From Egicoccus sp. AB-alg2 (GTDB lineage: Bacteria; Actinomycetota; Nitriliruptoria; Nitriliruptorales; Nitriliruptoraceae), in contig NZ_JBGUAX010000004.1 of assembly GCF_041821065.1 (NCBI RefSeq), positions 434,001-498,000 on the forward strand: a stretch of 64,000 bases of DNA, written 5' to 3'. A program made the translations under genes and the position numbers. Of this stretch, positions 8,476 through 16,300 are shown piece after piece (position 1 is the stretch's first letter; each line of letters begins with the position of its first letter). The notes beneath the pieces are model-generated. The model did not search any database. It was not told where the DNA came from and was given only the letters and a program-made list of their open reading frames with translations.

Positions 8476-9996
8476 ATGGAGTTCTTCACCGGCCTCGCCT
8501 CGGTCCTGCAGCCCAATCACCTGATCCTGCTGGTCATCGGCGTCGTGATCGGCATGATGTTCGGCACGATCCCCGGCCTGTCCGGCATCACCGCCGTCGC
8601 GCTGCTGGTCCCGTTCAGCTACGTGCTGGGGGCCGAGGCCGCCATCATCATGATGATCGGCGTGTACCTCGCGGCCAGCTGTGCGGGCGCGCTCGCGGCC
8701 ATCCTGTTCAACATGCCCGGTGACGTCATGGGTGCCGCGACCGCCAGGGACGGCTATCCGCTGACGGTCAACGGCGAAGCGGGCCGCGCGATCTCCATGA
8801 GCATCATGGCGTCGGCCGTCGGCGGCTTCATCGGCACGGTGCTGCTGGTGCTGATCGCGCCGCAGTTCCTGCGCATCGCCCTGCAGTTCGGCCCGCCCGA
8901 GTTCTTCGCGCTCGCGCTGCTCGGCATGACCTCGGTCGCCAGCCTGGCCAGCGGCTCGGTCCTGAAGGCGCTGATCGCCGGCACGTTCGGTCTCCTGCTG
9001 GCCACCGTCGGCCTCGATCCCGTGTCGGGTGCGGTGCGCTTCACGTTCGGGGTGCAGCAACTGCAGGGGGGCGTCGACTTCATCCCCGCCATCATCGGCT
9101 TCTTCGCGGTCGCGGAGATCCTGCACTCGCTGTATCGAGGTACCGGCACGGGCGGCTACAGCAAGGAGGACGTACAGAAGGTCAACCGGTTCGCCTTCCC
9201 GCCGATGGCGGACATCAAGGCGACCAAGTACACGATGCTGCGCTCGGCGTTCCTGGGCAACTTCGTCGGCATGCTCCCCGGGGCGGGCTCGACCGTGGCC
9301 GCCTTCCTCGGCTACGGCACCGAGGTCCAGATGTCGAAGAAGGCGGAGAAGTTCGGCAAGGGCGAGATCAAGGGTGTGGTCGCGCCCGAGGCGGCCAACA
9401 ACGCGGCGGCGGCCGGCTCCATGGTGCCGCTGCTGACCCTCGGTATCCCGGGGGGCGCGGTCACCGCGATCATGCTGGGGGTGCTGATCCTCAATGGCCT
9501 GCGTCCCGGCCCGCTGCTGTTCCGTGACGCACCGGAGATCACCTACTCCGTCTTCGGGGCGATGATGGTCGCCAGCATCGTCGTCCTCATCGTCGGGTTG
9601 CTGCTCGTGCGGGTCCTGCTCCGCCTGCTCACGATCCCGTTCGAGATCTTCAGCACCATGGTCCTGGTCTTCGCCGTCGTCGGCACCTTCGCGATCTACA
9701 ACCGCCCCGTGGACCTGTGGGTGATGTTCGTCTGCGGCATCCTCGGGTTCTTCGCCAAGCAGTACGAGTTCCCGATCGCCGCGCTCATCCTCGGTCTCGT
9801 GCTGGGCACCATCGCGGAGACCGGGCTCGTGAACGGCGCCAACGTCACCCGCGGGAGCTGGAACCTGTTCTTCACCCGTCCCTTCACGATGGTGACGCTG
9901 GCGGTGGCGGTGCTGCTGCTCCTGCTGCCGATCGTGTTCGCCGTCCAGCGCAAGCGCAAGGAGGCCTCGGAGCCCGAGGTGGAGCCGGTCGGGTGA
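8476..9996 (+). CDS. tripartite tricarboxylate transporter large permease (TctA family)
   Basis: A 506-residue membrane protein of typical TctA length with about 11-12 helices. Family hallmarks are GTIPGLSGITAVALLVPFSY near the N-terminus, the APEAANNAAAAGSMVPLLTLGIPGGAVTAIMLG block in the middle (the most conserved TctA signature), and GILGFFAKQYEFPIAALILGLVLG near the end. It forms the secondary-transport channel with TctB and takes substrate from TctC. It ends the operon; a small hairpin follows 26 bp after the stop. Confidence 0.92.
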   Translation: MEFFTGLASVLQPNHLILLVIGVVIGMMFGTIPGLSGITAVALLVPFSYVLGAEAAIIMMIGVYLAASCAGALAAILFNMPGDVMGAATARDGYPLTVNGEAGRAISMSIMASAVGGFIGTVLLVLIAPQFLRIALQFGPPEFFALALLGMTSVASLASGSVLKALIAGTFGLLLATVGLDPVSGAVRFTFGVQQLQGGVDFIPAIIGFFAVAEILHSLYRGTGTGGYSKEDVQKVNRFAFPPMADIKATKYTMLRSAFLGNFVGMLPGAGSTVAAFLGYGTEVQMSKKAEKFGKGEIKGVVAPEAANNAAAAGSMVPLLTLGIPGGAVTAIMLGVLILNGLRPGPLLFRDAPEITYSVFGAMMVASIVVLIVGLLLVRVLLRLLTIPFEIFSTMVLVFAVVGTFAIYNRPVDLWVMFVCGILGFFAKQYEFPIAALILGLVLGTIAETGLVNGANVTRGSWNLFFTRPFTMVTLAVAVLLLLLPIVFAVQRKRKEASEPEVEPVG

Positions 9997-10022
9997 GCGA
10001 CGGCGCGGGTGGTAGTCGCAGG

Positions 10023-10040
10023 TCGCACGTCCGCGTGCGA
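10023..10040 (+). terminator. hairpin after the tripartite transporter operon
   Basis: TCGCACG and CGTGCGA form a perfect 7-bp stem around the tetraloop TCCG, 26 bp after the tctA-like stop. No T-run follows, so it could be a weak terminator or a 3' stabiliser. Confidence 0.35.
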
Positions 10041-10123
10041 GTTGCGTCTGCCGCGCCGATGCGGGACCATCTGCGACGTGCGTCCGCCACGGGCGCACGT
10101 CGACCTCCCAGGAGCGGTAGGTA

Positions 10124-10195
10124 GTGCGGGAGACCATCACCCGGGTCGGGCGCCTCGGCGTCCTGTTCGTGGTGGTCGTCGTTCTCGTTACGTAG
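10124..10195 (+). CDS. valine-rich leader peptide upstream of ilvBN
   Basis: A 23-codon frame starts with GTG at 10124, with AGGAG nine bases upstream, and ends with TAG at 10193-10195. Its C-terminal half reads LGVLFVVVVVLVT, with five consecutive valine codons (GTG GTG GTC GTC GTT) followed by Leu and Val. It lies about 110 bp before ilvB and is followed at once by two stable hairpins. This is the layout of ribosome-mediated attenuation of branched-chain amino acid operons, in which shortage of charged tRNA-Val or tRNA-Leu stalls the leader ribosome. The peptide is too short to have appeared in routine gene calls. Confidence 0.8.
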   Translation: MRETITRVGRLGVLFVVVVVLVT

Positions 10196-10242
10196 CGCGT
10201 ACTCGGCTCCGAGTACGCGCGAACCTCCCGGCCCGGGAGGTT
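10195..10242 (+). promoter_or_regulatory. ilvBN attenuator hairpins
   Basis: Hairpin 1 pairs GCGCGTACTCGG (10195-10206) with CCGAGTACGCGC (10209-10220), and its first base is the last base of the leader stop codon. Hairpin 2 is AACCTCCCGG (10222-10231) and CCGGGAGGTT (10233-10242), followed by CTTGCG. Hairpin 2 is the likely terminator, although its T-tract is poor. The bases CGGGAG at 10127-10132, inside the leader frame, could pair with CTCCCG at 10225-10230 as a competing structure. The exact switching order cannot be settled by eye. Confidence 0.7.
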
Positions 10243-10306
10243 CTTGCGTAGGAGGGGCCGCGACGCCGGGCGACCCGGCGGCTGGGCCAACGCAGGAGAC
10301 AAACGC

Positions 10307-12085
10307 ATGTCGGGTGGGAAGCACGAGGGCACGGCGTCCGCCGAACGGGTCACGGGCGCACAGGCCGTCATCAAGAGCCTCGAGGCGCTCGGCGTCGACG
10401 TCGTCTTCGGCTATCCCGGTGGCGCCATCATGCCGGCCTACGACCCGCTGATCGAGGCCGACCTCACGCACGTGCTGGTGCGGCACGAGCAGGGCGCCGT
10501 GCACATGGCCGAGGGGTATGCGCAGGCGACCGGTGAGGTCGGCGTCTGCATCGTCACCTCGGGGCCGGCGGCGACCAACCTCGTCACGGGCCTCGCGGAC
10601 GCGCACATGGACTCGATCCCGGTGCTGGCCATCACCGGCCAGGTGGCGCGCAGCGCGATCGGCTCCGACGCCTTCCAGGAGGCGGACGTGACCGGCATCA
10701 CGATGCCGATCACGAAGCACAACGAGCTGGTGCAGAGCCCCGAGCGGATCGCGTCGGCGATCAAGGAGGCGTACCACGTCGCGCGCTCCGGGCGTCCCGG
10801 GCCGGTGCTGGTCGACATCCCCAAGGACGTGCTCAACGCGACGTTCACCTGGTCGTGGCCGGAGCGGGTGGACCTGCCCGGTTACCGGCCCACGGTCCGG
10901 GGCCACGGCAAGATGGTGCGCGAGGCGCTGCAGCTGATCGCCGCGGCCGAGCGTCCCGTGATCTATGCCGGCGGCGGGCTCGTGCGCGCCGGCGCGGGTG
11001 ACGAGCTCTACGAGTTCGCGACCCGGCTCGGCCTGCCGGTCGTGACCACGCTGATGGCGCGCGGCGTCTTCCCGGACACGCACGAGCTGGCCGTCGGGAT
11101 GCCGGGCATGCACGGGCACTACGCCGCCGTGAAGGCGTTCCAGGAGGCCGACCTGCTCGTCACCCTCGGTGCCCGCTTCGACGACCGCGTCACCGGCGAC
11201 CTCGACGCCTTCGCGCCGCACGCCAAGGTCATCCACGTCGACGTGGACCCGGCCGAGATCGGCAAGAACCGGGTGGTCGACGTCCCGATCGTCGGCGACG
11301 TCAAGGTGGTGCTCGGGCAGCTGCTCAAGGTGCTGGACGACCGGGACGGCGACGCCGCCTTCACGCCGGACTGCGCCGGCTGGCGCACCCACCTCACCGC
11401 CCTCAAGGACGACCACCCGCTGCGCTTCGAGCAGCCGGCCACCGGCGTGCTCAAGCCCCAGACCGCCGTGCGCGCCATCTACGACACGTGGGGAGACGAC
11501 GCGGTGTACGTGGCCGGCGTCGGTCAGCACCAGATGTGGGCCGCGCAGCACATCCCCTACACGCGCGGGCGGCAGTGGATCAACTCCGGCGGGCTCGGGA
11601 CGATGGGGTTCGCGGTCCCGGCCGCCATCGGCGCCAAGGTCGGGGTCGGGCCCGACACGCCGGTCGTGGCGGTCGACGGTGACGGCTGTTTCCAGATGAC
11701 GTTCCAGGAGCTGGCCACCGCCGTGCAGCACGACATCCCCGTCGTCTTCTGCGTGATCAACAACGGCTACCTCGGCATGGTCCGCCAGTGGCAGCACCTG
11801 TTCTACGACGACCGGCTCTCCCAGGTGGCGCTCCCGCAGGACTGCCCGGACCTGATGAAGATCGCCGACGCGTACGGCATCCCCGGCTTCCGGGTCCAGT
11901 CGGTCGACGACCTCGACACGGTGCTGGCCAAGGCGCGCGAGATCACCGACCAGCCCGTGTTGGTCGAGTTCCGGGTCGACCCCGACGAGATGGTCTTCCC
12001 GATGGTCCCCAGCGGGGCCAGCAACGACGACATCCTGGAGTCCGCCGAGGAGTGGCGGGCCCGCCTCGCCGAGACCGGCCAGTAG
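10307..12085 (+). CDS. ilvB: acetolactate synthase large (catalytic) subunit
   Basis: A 592-residue ThDP enzyme that condenses pyruvate with pyruvate or 2-ketobutyrate, the first common step of valine/leucine and isoleucine synthesis. The N-terminal PYR domain has GYPGGAIMPAYD and the catalytic Glu in VRHEQGAVHMAEGYA. The C-terminal ThDP motif is GDGCFQMTFQELATAV...VINN. SGPAATNLVTGLADAHMDSIPVLAITGQV is typical of anabolic, FAD-containing AHAS. The ATG at 10307 has AGGAG eight bases upstream; the frame is open to 10244, but that extension covers the attenuator region. The regulatory subunit gene follows 14 bp later. Confidence 0.96.
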   Translation: MSGGKHEGTASAERVTGAQAVIKSLEALGVDVVFGYPGGAIMPAYDPLIEADLTHVLVRHEQGAVHMAEGYAQATGEVGVCIVTSGPAATNLVTGLADAHMDSIPVLAITGQVARSAIGSDAFQEADVTGITMPITKHNELVQSPERIASAIKEAYHVARSGRPGPVLVDIPKDVLNATFTWSWPERVDLPGYRPTVRGHGKMVREALQLIAAAERPVIYAGGGLVRAGAGDELYEFATRLGLPVVTTLMARGVFPDTHELAVGMPGMHGHYAAVKAFQEADLLVTLGARFDDRVTGDLDAFAPHAKVIHVDVDPAEIGKNRVVDVPIVGDVKVVLGQLLKVLDDRDGDAAFTPDCAGWRTHLTALKDDHPLRFEQPATGVLKPQTAVRAIYDTWGDDAVYVAGVGQHQMWAAQHIPYTRGRQWINSGGLGTMGFAVPAAIGAKVGVGPDTPVVAVDGDGCFQMTFQELATAVQHDIPVVFCVINNGYLGMVRQWQHLFYDDRLSQVALPQDCPDLMKIADAYGIPGFRVQSVDDLDTVLAKAREITDQPVLVEFRVDPDEMVFPMVPSGASNDDILESAEEWRARLAETGQ

Positions 12086-12099
12086 AGGGAGCCGCACCG

Positions 12100-12624
12100 A
12101 TGCACCGCCACACCCTGTCCGTTCTGGTCGAGAACAAGCCCGGCGTGCTCACCCGCATCGCCGGCATGTTCGCCCGGCGCAACTACAACATCCACTCGCT
12201 GGCGGTCGGCCCGACCGACGACCCGCGGGTGTCGCGCCTGACGCTGGTCGTCGGCACCGAGGCGGTCCAGCTCGAGCAGATCGTCAAGCAGCTCAACAAG
12301 CTCGTCCACGTCCTCAAGATCGTCGAACTGGCCGAGGACGAGTCCGTCCAGCGCGAGCTGCAGCTGGTCAAGGTGGCCGCCGACGGCGCCACGCGCAGCC
12401 AGATCATCGAGCTCGCCGACGTGTTCCGCGCCAAGATCGTCGACGTCGACCACGACTCGATCACGATCGAGGCGGCCGGCAACCCCGGCAAGCTCGAGGC
12501 CATGGTCGAGCTGCTCGAGCCCTACGGCATCCGGGAGATGGTCCGCTCGGGAACCATCGCGCTGGCCCGTGGCGCCAAGTCCATCACGGACGGGTCCAAG
12601 GTCCGCATGCAGCGGGTGGTGTGA
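12100..12624 (+). CDS. ilvN: acetolactate synthase small (regulatory) subunit
   Basis: A 174-residue protein with an N-terminal ACT domain (HTLSVLVENKPGVLTRIAGMF, RRNYNIHSLAVGPTDD) and the C-terminal ALS_ss_C domain (RELQLVKVAADGATRSQIIELADVFRAKIVDV, EPYGIREMVRSGTIALARG). It binds IlvB, raises its activity and confers valine feedback inhibition. The ATG at 12100 follows GAGGGAG. An open frame extending upstream overlaps ilvB and is not coding. No ilvC follows, although ilvBNC is a common order; the next gene is on the other strand. Confidence 0.96.
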   Translation: MHRHTLSVLVENKPGVLTRIAGMFARRNYNIHSLAVGPTDDPRVSRLTLVVGTEAVQLEQIVKQLNKLVHVLKIVELAEDESVQRELQLVKVAADGATRSQIIELADVFRAKIVDVDHDSITIEAAGNPGKLEAMVELLEPYGIREMVRSGTIALARGAKSITDGSKVRMQRVV

Positions 12625-12633
12625 CCCGCACGC

Positions 12634-13722
12634 TCAGGCGAGCGGCAGTTCGACGCGGAAGCAGGCACCGCCGTCGGGGTGGTCGAAGGCCGACAGCTGA
12701 CCACCCACCCGCCGCATGAGGTCGGCGGCGGTGGCCAGCCCCAGGCCCGTGCCGGAGACGTCCCGGCGTCCTCGCACGAACGGCGAGAACAGGGCGTCGG
12801 CGTTTCGCCCCAGCCCGTGTCCGTGGTCGCGCACGTCCAGCACGGCGCGCCCGGCGCGGGTCCGGCCGGTGATCTCCACCGGGCCGGCGCCGTAGCGCAG
12901 CGCGTTGTCGACGATGTTGGTCAGCACCCGCGCGACGGCGCCGCGGTCGACGAACGCCTCCAGCTCGTAGGGCACCAGCACGCGCACCCGCCGGTCGGGG
13001 TCCTCGACCACATCGGCGACCTCCTTCGCGAGCGGCTGCAGCGCGACCACCCGAGGGTCCAGCGGTGCCTGGCCCGTGCGCGCGTGCTCGACCGCCGCCG
13101 TCAGCGTGTCGGACACGCGCTCCAGGGAGGTGGTGGCACGCGCCAGCAGTTCGCGCAGTTCGTGAGGGACGTCGTCGCTCAGTGTGCGCCGCAGCAGGTG
13201 CATGGCCCCGACCGCCGAGGCCAACGGGGTCCGCACGTCGTGCGCGAGCCGTGCCACCACCTCGGCGCTGCTGGGCGCGGCCGGCTCCGGGCGCGCGATG
13301 CGGCGCTCGTCGGTGGCCCCGTCGGGCACGACGCCGGTGGCGGCATCCTCGAGGGCGGCCAACAGCGCGCGCGGCGCCAGCCCCTTCTCCAGGTAGGCGT
13401 CGGCGCCCGCCGCACGGGCGCTGCTCGCCGCACCACCGGCGGCGAACCCGGACAGCACCACCAGGCGCGCCTCGGGCAGCGAGCGGCGCAGGTGCGGCAG
13501 GGTCTCCAGCCCGTCCATGACCGGCATGGACAGGTCCAGCAGCACGAGATCCGGATGGTGCTCCGCCGCCAGTTCGACCGCGGCGCGGCCGTCGGCGGCC
13601 TCGGCGACGATCTCGTAGCGTCCGCTGCGCTCCAGCACGGCGCGCAGCAGCGAGCGCAGCGGTGCCTCGTCGTCGACCAGCAGGGTGCGGGTCCGCGCGA
13701 GCGGTTCGGGCAGGCTCGTCAT
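12634..13722 (-). CDS. receiver-histidine kinase fusion (REC-HisKA-HATPase)
   Basis: A 362-residue protein with the receiver first and the kinase last. In the receiver the acid pair is D17-D18, the phosphoacceptor is D63 in LVLLDLSMPVMDG and the conserved Lys is K113. The HisKA helix has H161 in VVARLAHDVRTPLASA. The ATPase domain has N-box NIVDNALRYG, G1 DVRDHGHGLG and G2 GTGLGLATAADLMRRVGGQL. No membrane segment or DNA-binding domain is visible. It overlaps the upstream membrane protein gene in an ATGA. The two probably act as one signalling unit, with phosphate passing between the two His-bearing helices and the receiver. Confidence 0.85.
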   Translation of the reverse strand: MTSLPEPLARTRTLLVDDEAPLRSLLRAVLERSGRYEIVAEAADGRAAVELAAEHHPDLVLLDLSMPVMDGLETLPHLRRSLPEARLVVLSGFAAGGAASSARAAGADAYLEKGLAPRALLAALEDAATGVVPDGATDERRIARPEPAAPSSAEVVARLAHDVRTPLASAVGAMHLLRRTLSDDVPHELRELLARATTSLERVSDTLTAAVEHARTGQAPLDPRVVALQPLAKEVADVVEDPDRRVRVLVPYELEAFVDRGAVARVLTNIVDNALRYGAGPVEITGRTRAGRAVLDVRDHGHGLGRNADALFSPFVRGRRDVSGTGLGLATAADLMRRVGGQLSAFDHPDGGACFRVELPLA

Positions 13723-14279
13723 GTCGGGCTCCGCCGGAGGCCGCCGCGGGTCATGGTCGCGGTCGACGCGGTCTCGTCGCCGACGAGTGACGTCACGATG
13801 TTGCGGGACGCGTCGAGGCCCCGTTCGAGCGCGCGCATGCCCGCTTCCTGCTCACCCAGCTCGAACGCCAGCTTCGCCGTCGCCAGCTGCTGCACCACCT
13901 CGTCGTGGATCATCAACGCCTCGGTGCGACGCGTGGCGAGGTCCTCGAAGACGGCAGCGCCGCGGACCAGGGCCGGGAACCGGCCACGCAGCAGCCAGTA
14001 CCGGATGGCGATGACGGCGGTGGCCCCGTCCGCGAGCAGCAGCGGCACCGGGTAGACGTGGCCGCCGGCCGACATGTGTCCGGGCGAGGAGACCAGTTGC
14101 ACGAGATGGCCGAGGTGACCGGCCGAGCAGGTCAGGAAGATCAGCCCCGTGGCCACCGCCAGCGGGTTGGACCGCCAGCTGCGGGTGCGGTGGACGCCCA
14201 GCAGGATGTGCGCCGCGATCGACAGATAGGCGACGGAGACGATGCCGTTGGCCAGGACGGCCAGATGCCAGCGTTCCAC
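13719..14279 (-). CDS. membrane sensor-like protein with a DHp-type helix but no ATPase domain
   Basis: A 186-residue protein starting at GTG 14279 with GGAGG six bases upstream. Three or four hydrophobic segments (residues about 5-30, 40-65 and 80-100) are followed by a cytoplasmic helix containing IHDEVVQQLATAKLAFELGE. This resembles the HisKA_3 dimerisation box (HDxxxQ), with the His as a possible phosphosite. The protein stops about 45 residues later, with no N, G1 or G2 box. It is coupled by ATGA to the receiver-kinase fusion, which does carry an ATPase domain. It may be a sensor phosphorylated in trans; a plain membrane anchor is the alternative. Confidence 0.65.
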   Translation of the reverse strand: MERWHLAVLANGIVSVAYLSIAAHILLGVHRTRSWRSNPLAVATGLIFLTCSAGHLGHLVQLVSSPGHMSAGGHVYPVPLLLADGATAVIAIRYWLLRGRFPALVRGAAVFEDLATRRTEALMIHDEVVQQLATAKLAFELGEQEAGMRALERGLDASRNIVTSLVGDETASTATMTRGGLRRSPT

Positions 14280-14378
14280 GACAGCCTCCGAACGGTGGAT
14301 CGGCGCGGTGCTCAGTAGGGTGTTCGGTCGCCGGGCCGCCGGGGACTCCCGTCGGCGACCCGAGGAGGAGCGATAGCC

Positions 14379-15497
14379 ATGCAGCCGGTCCCTGCCGCCA
14401 TGCCACCCGAGCGGCTGCTGCTCGGTCCCGGCCCGAGCCCCGTGCATCCACGGGTGCTCGAGGCGCAGGGGCGGGGCACCGTCGGGCACCTCGATCCCTT
14501 CGCCTTCGAGGTAGCCGAGCAGATCGCGGGCATGCTGCGCACGGTCTTCCGCACCCGAAATCCGTTGACCCATGCCGTCTCGGGGACCGGATCGGCCGCG
14601 ATGGAGACCGCGGTGCTCAACCTGGTCGAGCCGGGTGACACCGTCGTCGTCGGGGTCAACGGGGTGTTCGGGGGACGGATCGCCGACATGGCCGGCCGCG
14701 CGGGCGCCGACGTGGTCGTGCTGGAGGAACGCTGGGGGCGGGCCATCCCGCCCGAGCGCGTGGAGTCCGCGGTGCGCGCGCACCCGGAGGCCAAGCTCGT
14801 GGCGCTGGTGCACGGGGAGAGCTCGACCGGGGTGCAACAGCCGCTCGAGGAGGTGGGCGCGCTGCTGCGCGACACCGACACGTTGTTCGCGGTGGACGTC
14901 GTCGCCAGCCTCGGCGGGGTGCCGGTGGAGGTCGACGCCTGGGGGATCGACGCCGCGTACGGCTGCACCCAGGCGTGCCTGTCGGTCCCGCCCGGACTGG
15001 GGCCGATCACGTTCTCGCCCAAGGCCGAGGCGGCGATGGCGGCACGGCGGACCACCGTCCGGTCCTGGTACCTCGATCTGGCCGGGGTGCGCCGCTGGTG
15101 GGGATCCGAGCGCGCCCACCACCACGCGGTCCCGGTCAACGCGCTGCTGGGTCTGCACGAGGGCCTGCGCCTGGTCCTGGAGGAGGGTCTGGAGACCCGC
15201 TGGGCCCGGCACGCCGAGGTGGGACGACTGTTCCAGGAGCACGTGCAGGACCGTGACGCCGTGCTGCTCGCCGACGCAGCCCACCGGCTGCCGCACCTGA
15301 CGGCGCTGGCGTGGCCGGAGACGATCGACGCGACCAAGCTGCGCCACCGCCTGCTGGAGGCCCACGGCATCGAGGTCGGCGACGGGCTCGGCGAGCACGC
15401 GGGCCGCGCCTGGCGTGTGGGGTTCATGGGCGAAGGGGCCCGCCACGACCTGGTGGACCGGCTGCTCGACGCCGTCGACGAACTGCTCGAAGGATGA
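14379..15497 (+). CDS. class V aminotransferase fold protein (alanine-glyoxylate aminotransferase-like) lacking the PLP lysine
   Basis: A 372-residue homologue of bacterial alanine/serine-glyoxylate aminotransferases: LLLGPGPSPVHPRVL at the start, SGTGSAAMETAVLNLVEPGDTVVVG, HGESSTGVQQPLEEVG, and the ring-binding Asp D173 in FAVDVVASLGG. In the family the next block reads like YSGTQKCLSxPPGL, with Lys forming the Schiff base. Here it is YGCTQACLSVPPGLG, so residue 199 is Ala (codon GCG, 14973-14975). GCG and AAG differ at two bases, so a single read error is unlikely. The rest of the fold is intact and the gene overlaps plsC in an ATGA. It may have lost transamination or uses PLP differently. 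Confidence 0.85.
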   Translation: MQPVPAAMPPERLLLGPGPSPVHPRVLEAQGRGTVGHLDPFAFEVAEQIAGMLRTVFRTRNPLTHAVSGTGSAAMETAVLNLVEPGDTVVVGVNGVFGGRIADMAGRAGADVVVLEERWGRAIPPERVESAVRAHPEAKLVALVHGESSTGVQQPLEEVGALLRDTDTLFAVDVVASLGGVPVEVDAWGIDAAYGCTQACLSVPPGLGPITFSPKAEAAMAARRTTVRSWYLDLAGVRRWWGSERAHHHAVPVNALLGLHEGLRLVLEEGLETRWARHAEVGRLFQEHVQDRDAVLLADAAHRLPHLTALAWPETIDATKLRHRLLEAHGIEVGDGLGEHAGRAWRVGFMGEGARHDLVDRLLDAVDELLEG

Positions 15498-16291
15498 GCC
15501 AGCCCGCACCGCCCCAGCACCTGACCTGGAAGTGGCGGCTGATCGCCGCCGTCATCATCGGCGTCGTGAACGCCTGCCGGTGGCGGGTCCGGGTGCAGGA
15601 CCTGCACCACGTGCCTCGCGCGGGCGGTGCGGTCCTGGCCTTCAACCACCACAGCTACCTCGATTTCATCATGGTCGCGTGGGGGCCGGTGCGGCGCCTG
15701 CGCCGGCCGATCCGGTTCCTCGCCAAACGTGAGATCTGGGCCAGTCGCTGGCTGGGCTGGCTCGTGCGCGCCGCCGAGGCCGTCCCGGTCGACCGCGGTT
15801 CGACGTCGGCCCGTGCCGGTGCCTTCGACGCCGCCGCCGCCGCACTGCGCAACGGCGACCTGGTCGCGGTCGCCCCGGAGCAGACCATCTCCCCGTCGTT
15901 CGACCTGCTGCCGTTCCGGACCGGCGCGGTCCGGATGGCGCAGGGCTCCGGTGCGCCGATCGTCCCGGCGATCGGCTGGGGTTCGCAGCGGATCGCGACG
16001 AAGGGCCGCAGGCCGCGGCTCGCCCCCGGCACGCCCGTCGTGGTGCGCTTCGGTGAGCCGCTCCACGTGGCCCCGGACGAGGATCCCGTCGCCGCGACCG
16101 AGCGGCTGCGGGTGGCGATGGCCGACCTGCTCGACCGCGTGCAGCGCGAGTACGAGCACGGTACGCCCGCGAGCGCGTGGTGGGTGCCCGCCCGGCTCGG
16201 CGGCTCGGCACCACCGCACGACGAGGTGCTGCGCGTGCACGAGCAGCGGACGCGACGCTGGAACGGCGACCAGCCACCGTCGCCCACCTGA
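15494..16291 (+). CDS. 1-acyl-sn-glycerol-3-phosphate acyltransferase-like (PlsC family)
   Basis: A 265-residue acyltransferase with one N-terminal hydrophobic stretch (WRLIAAVIIGVVNACRW). Motif I is NHHSYLD (HX4D), then AEAVPVDRGS (motif II) and VAPEQTISPS (motif III, EGTxS position slightly altered). The family acylates lysophosphatidate at the inner membrane. The motif III change and the neighbouring aminotransferase-like gene leave room for another acyl acceptor. The ATG at 15494 overlaps the preceding stop. A second PlsC-type gene lies in the fab operon at 38524-39243. Confidence 0.82.
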   Translation: MSQPAPPQHLTWKWRLIAAVIIGVVNACRWRVRVQDLHHVPRAGGAVLAFNHHSYLDFIMVAWGPVRRLRRPIRFLAKREIWASRWLGWLVRAAEAVPVDRGSTSARAGAFDAAAAALRNGDLVAVAPEQTISPSFDLLPFRTGAVRMAQGSGAPIVPAIGWGSQRIATKGRRPRLAPGTPVVVRFGEPLHVAPDEDPVAATERLRVAMADLLDRVQREYEHGTPASAWWVPARLGGSAPPHDEVLRVHEQRTRRWNGDQPPSPT

Positions 16292-16300
16292 GCGCCGGGC

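Noticed and set aside
8437-12097. Long minus-strand open frames (645 and 737 codons) opposite the tctA-like gene and ilvB
   Set aside because: They are shadows of high-GC coding sequence. The translations are His/Arg/Gly/Asp-rich low-complexity with no domain, while the plus strand encodes clear families.
14960-14990. A simple sequencing slip explaining the missing PLP lysine
   Set aside because: The frame is intact on both sides and two substitutions would be needed to turn GCG into AAG, although reads were not available.
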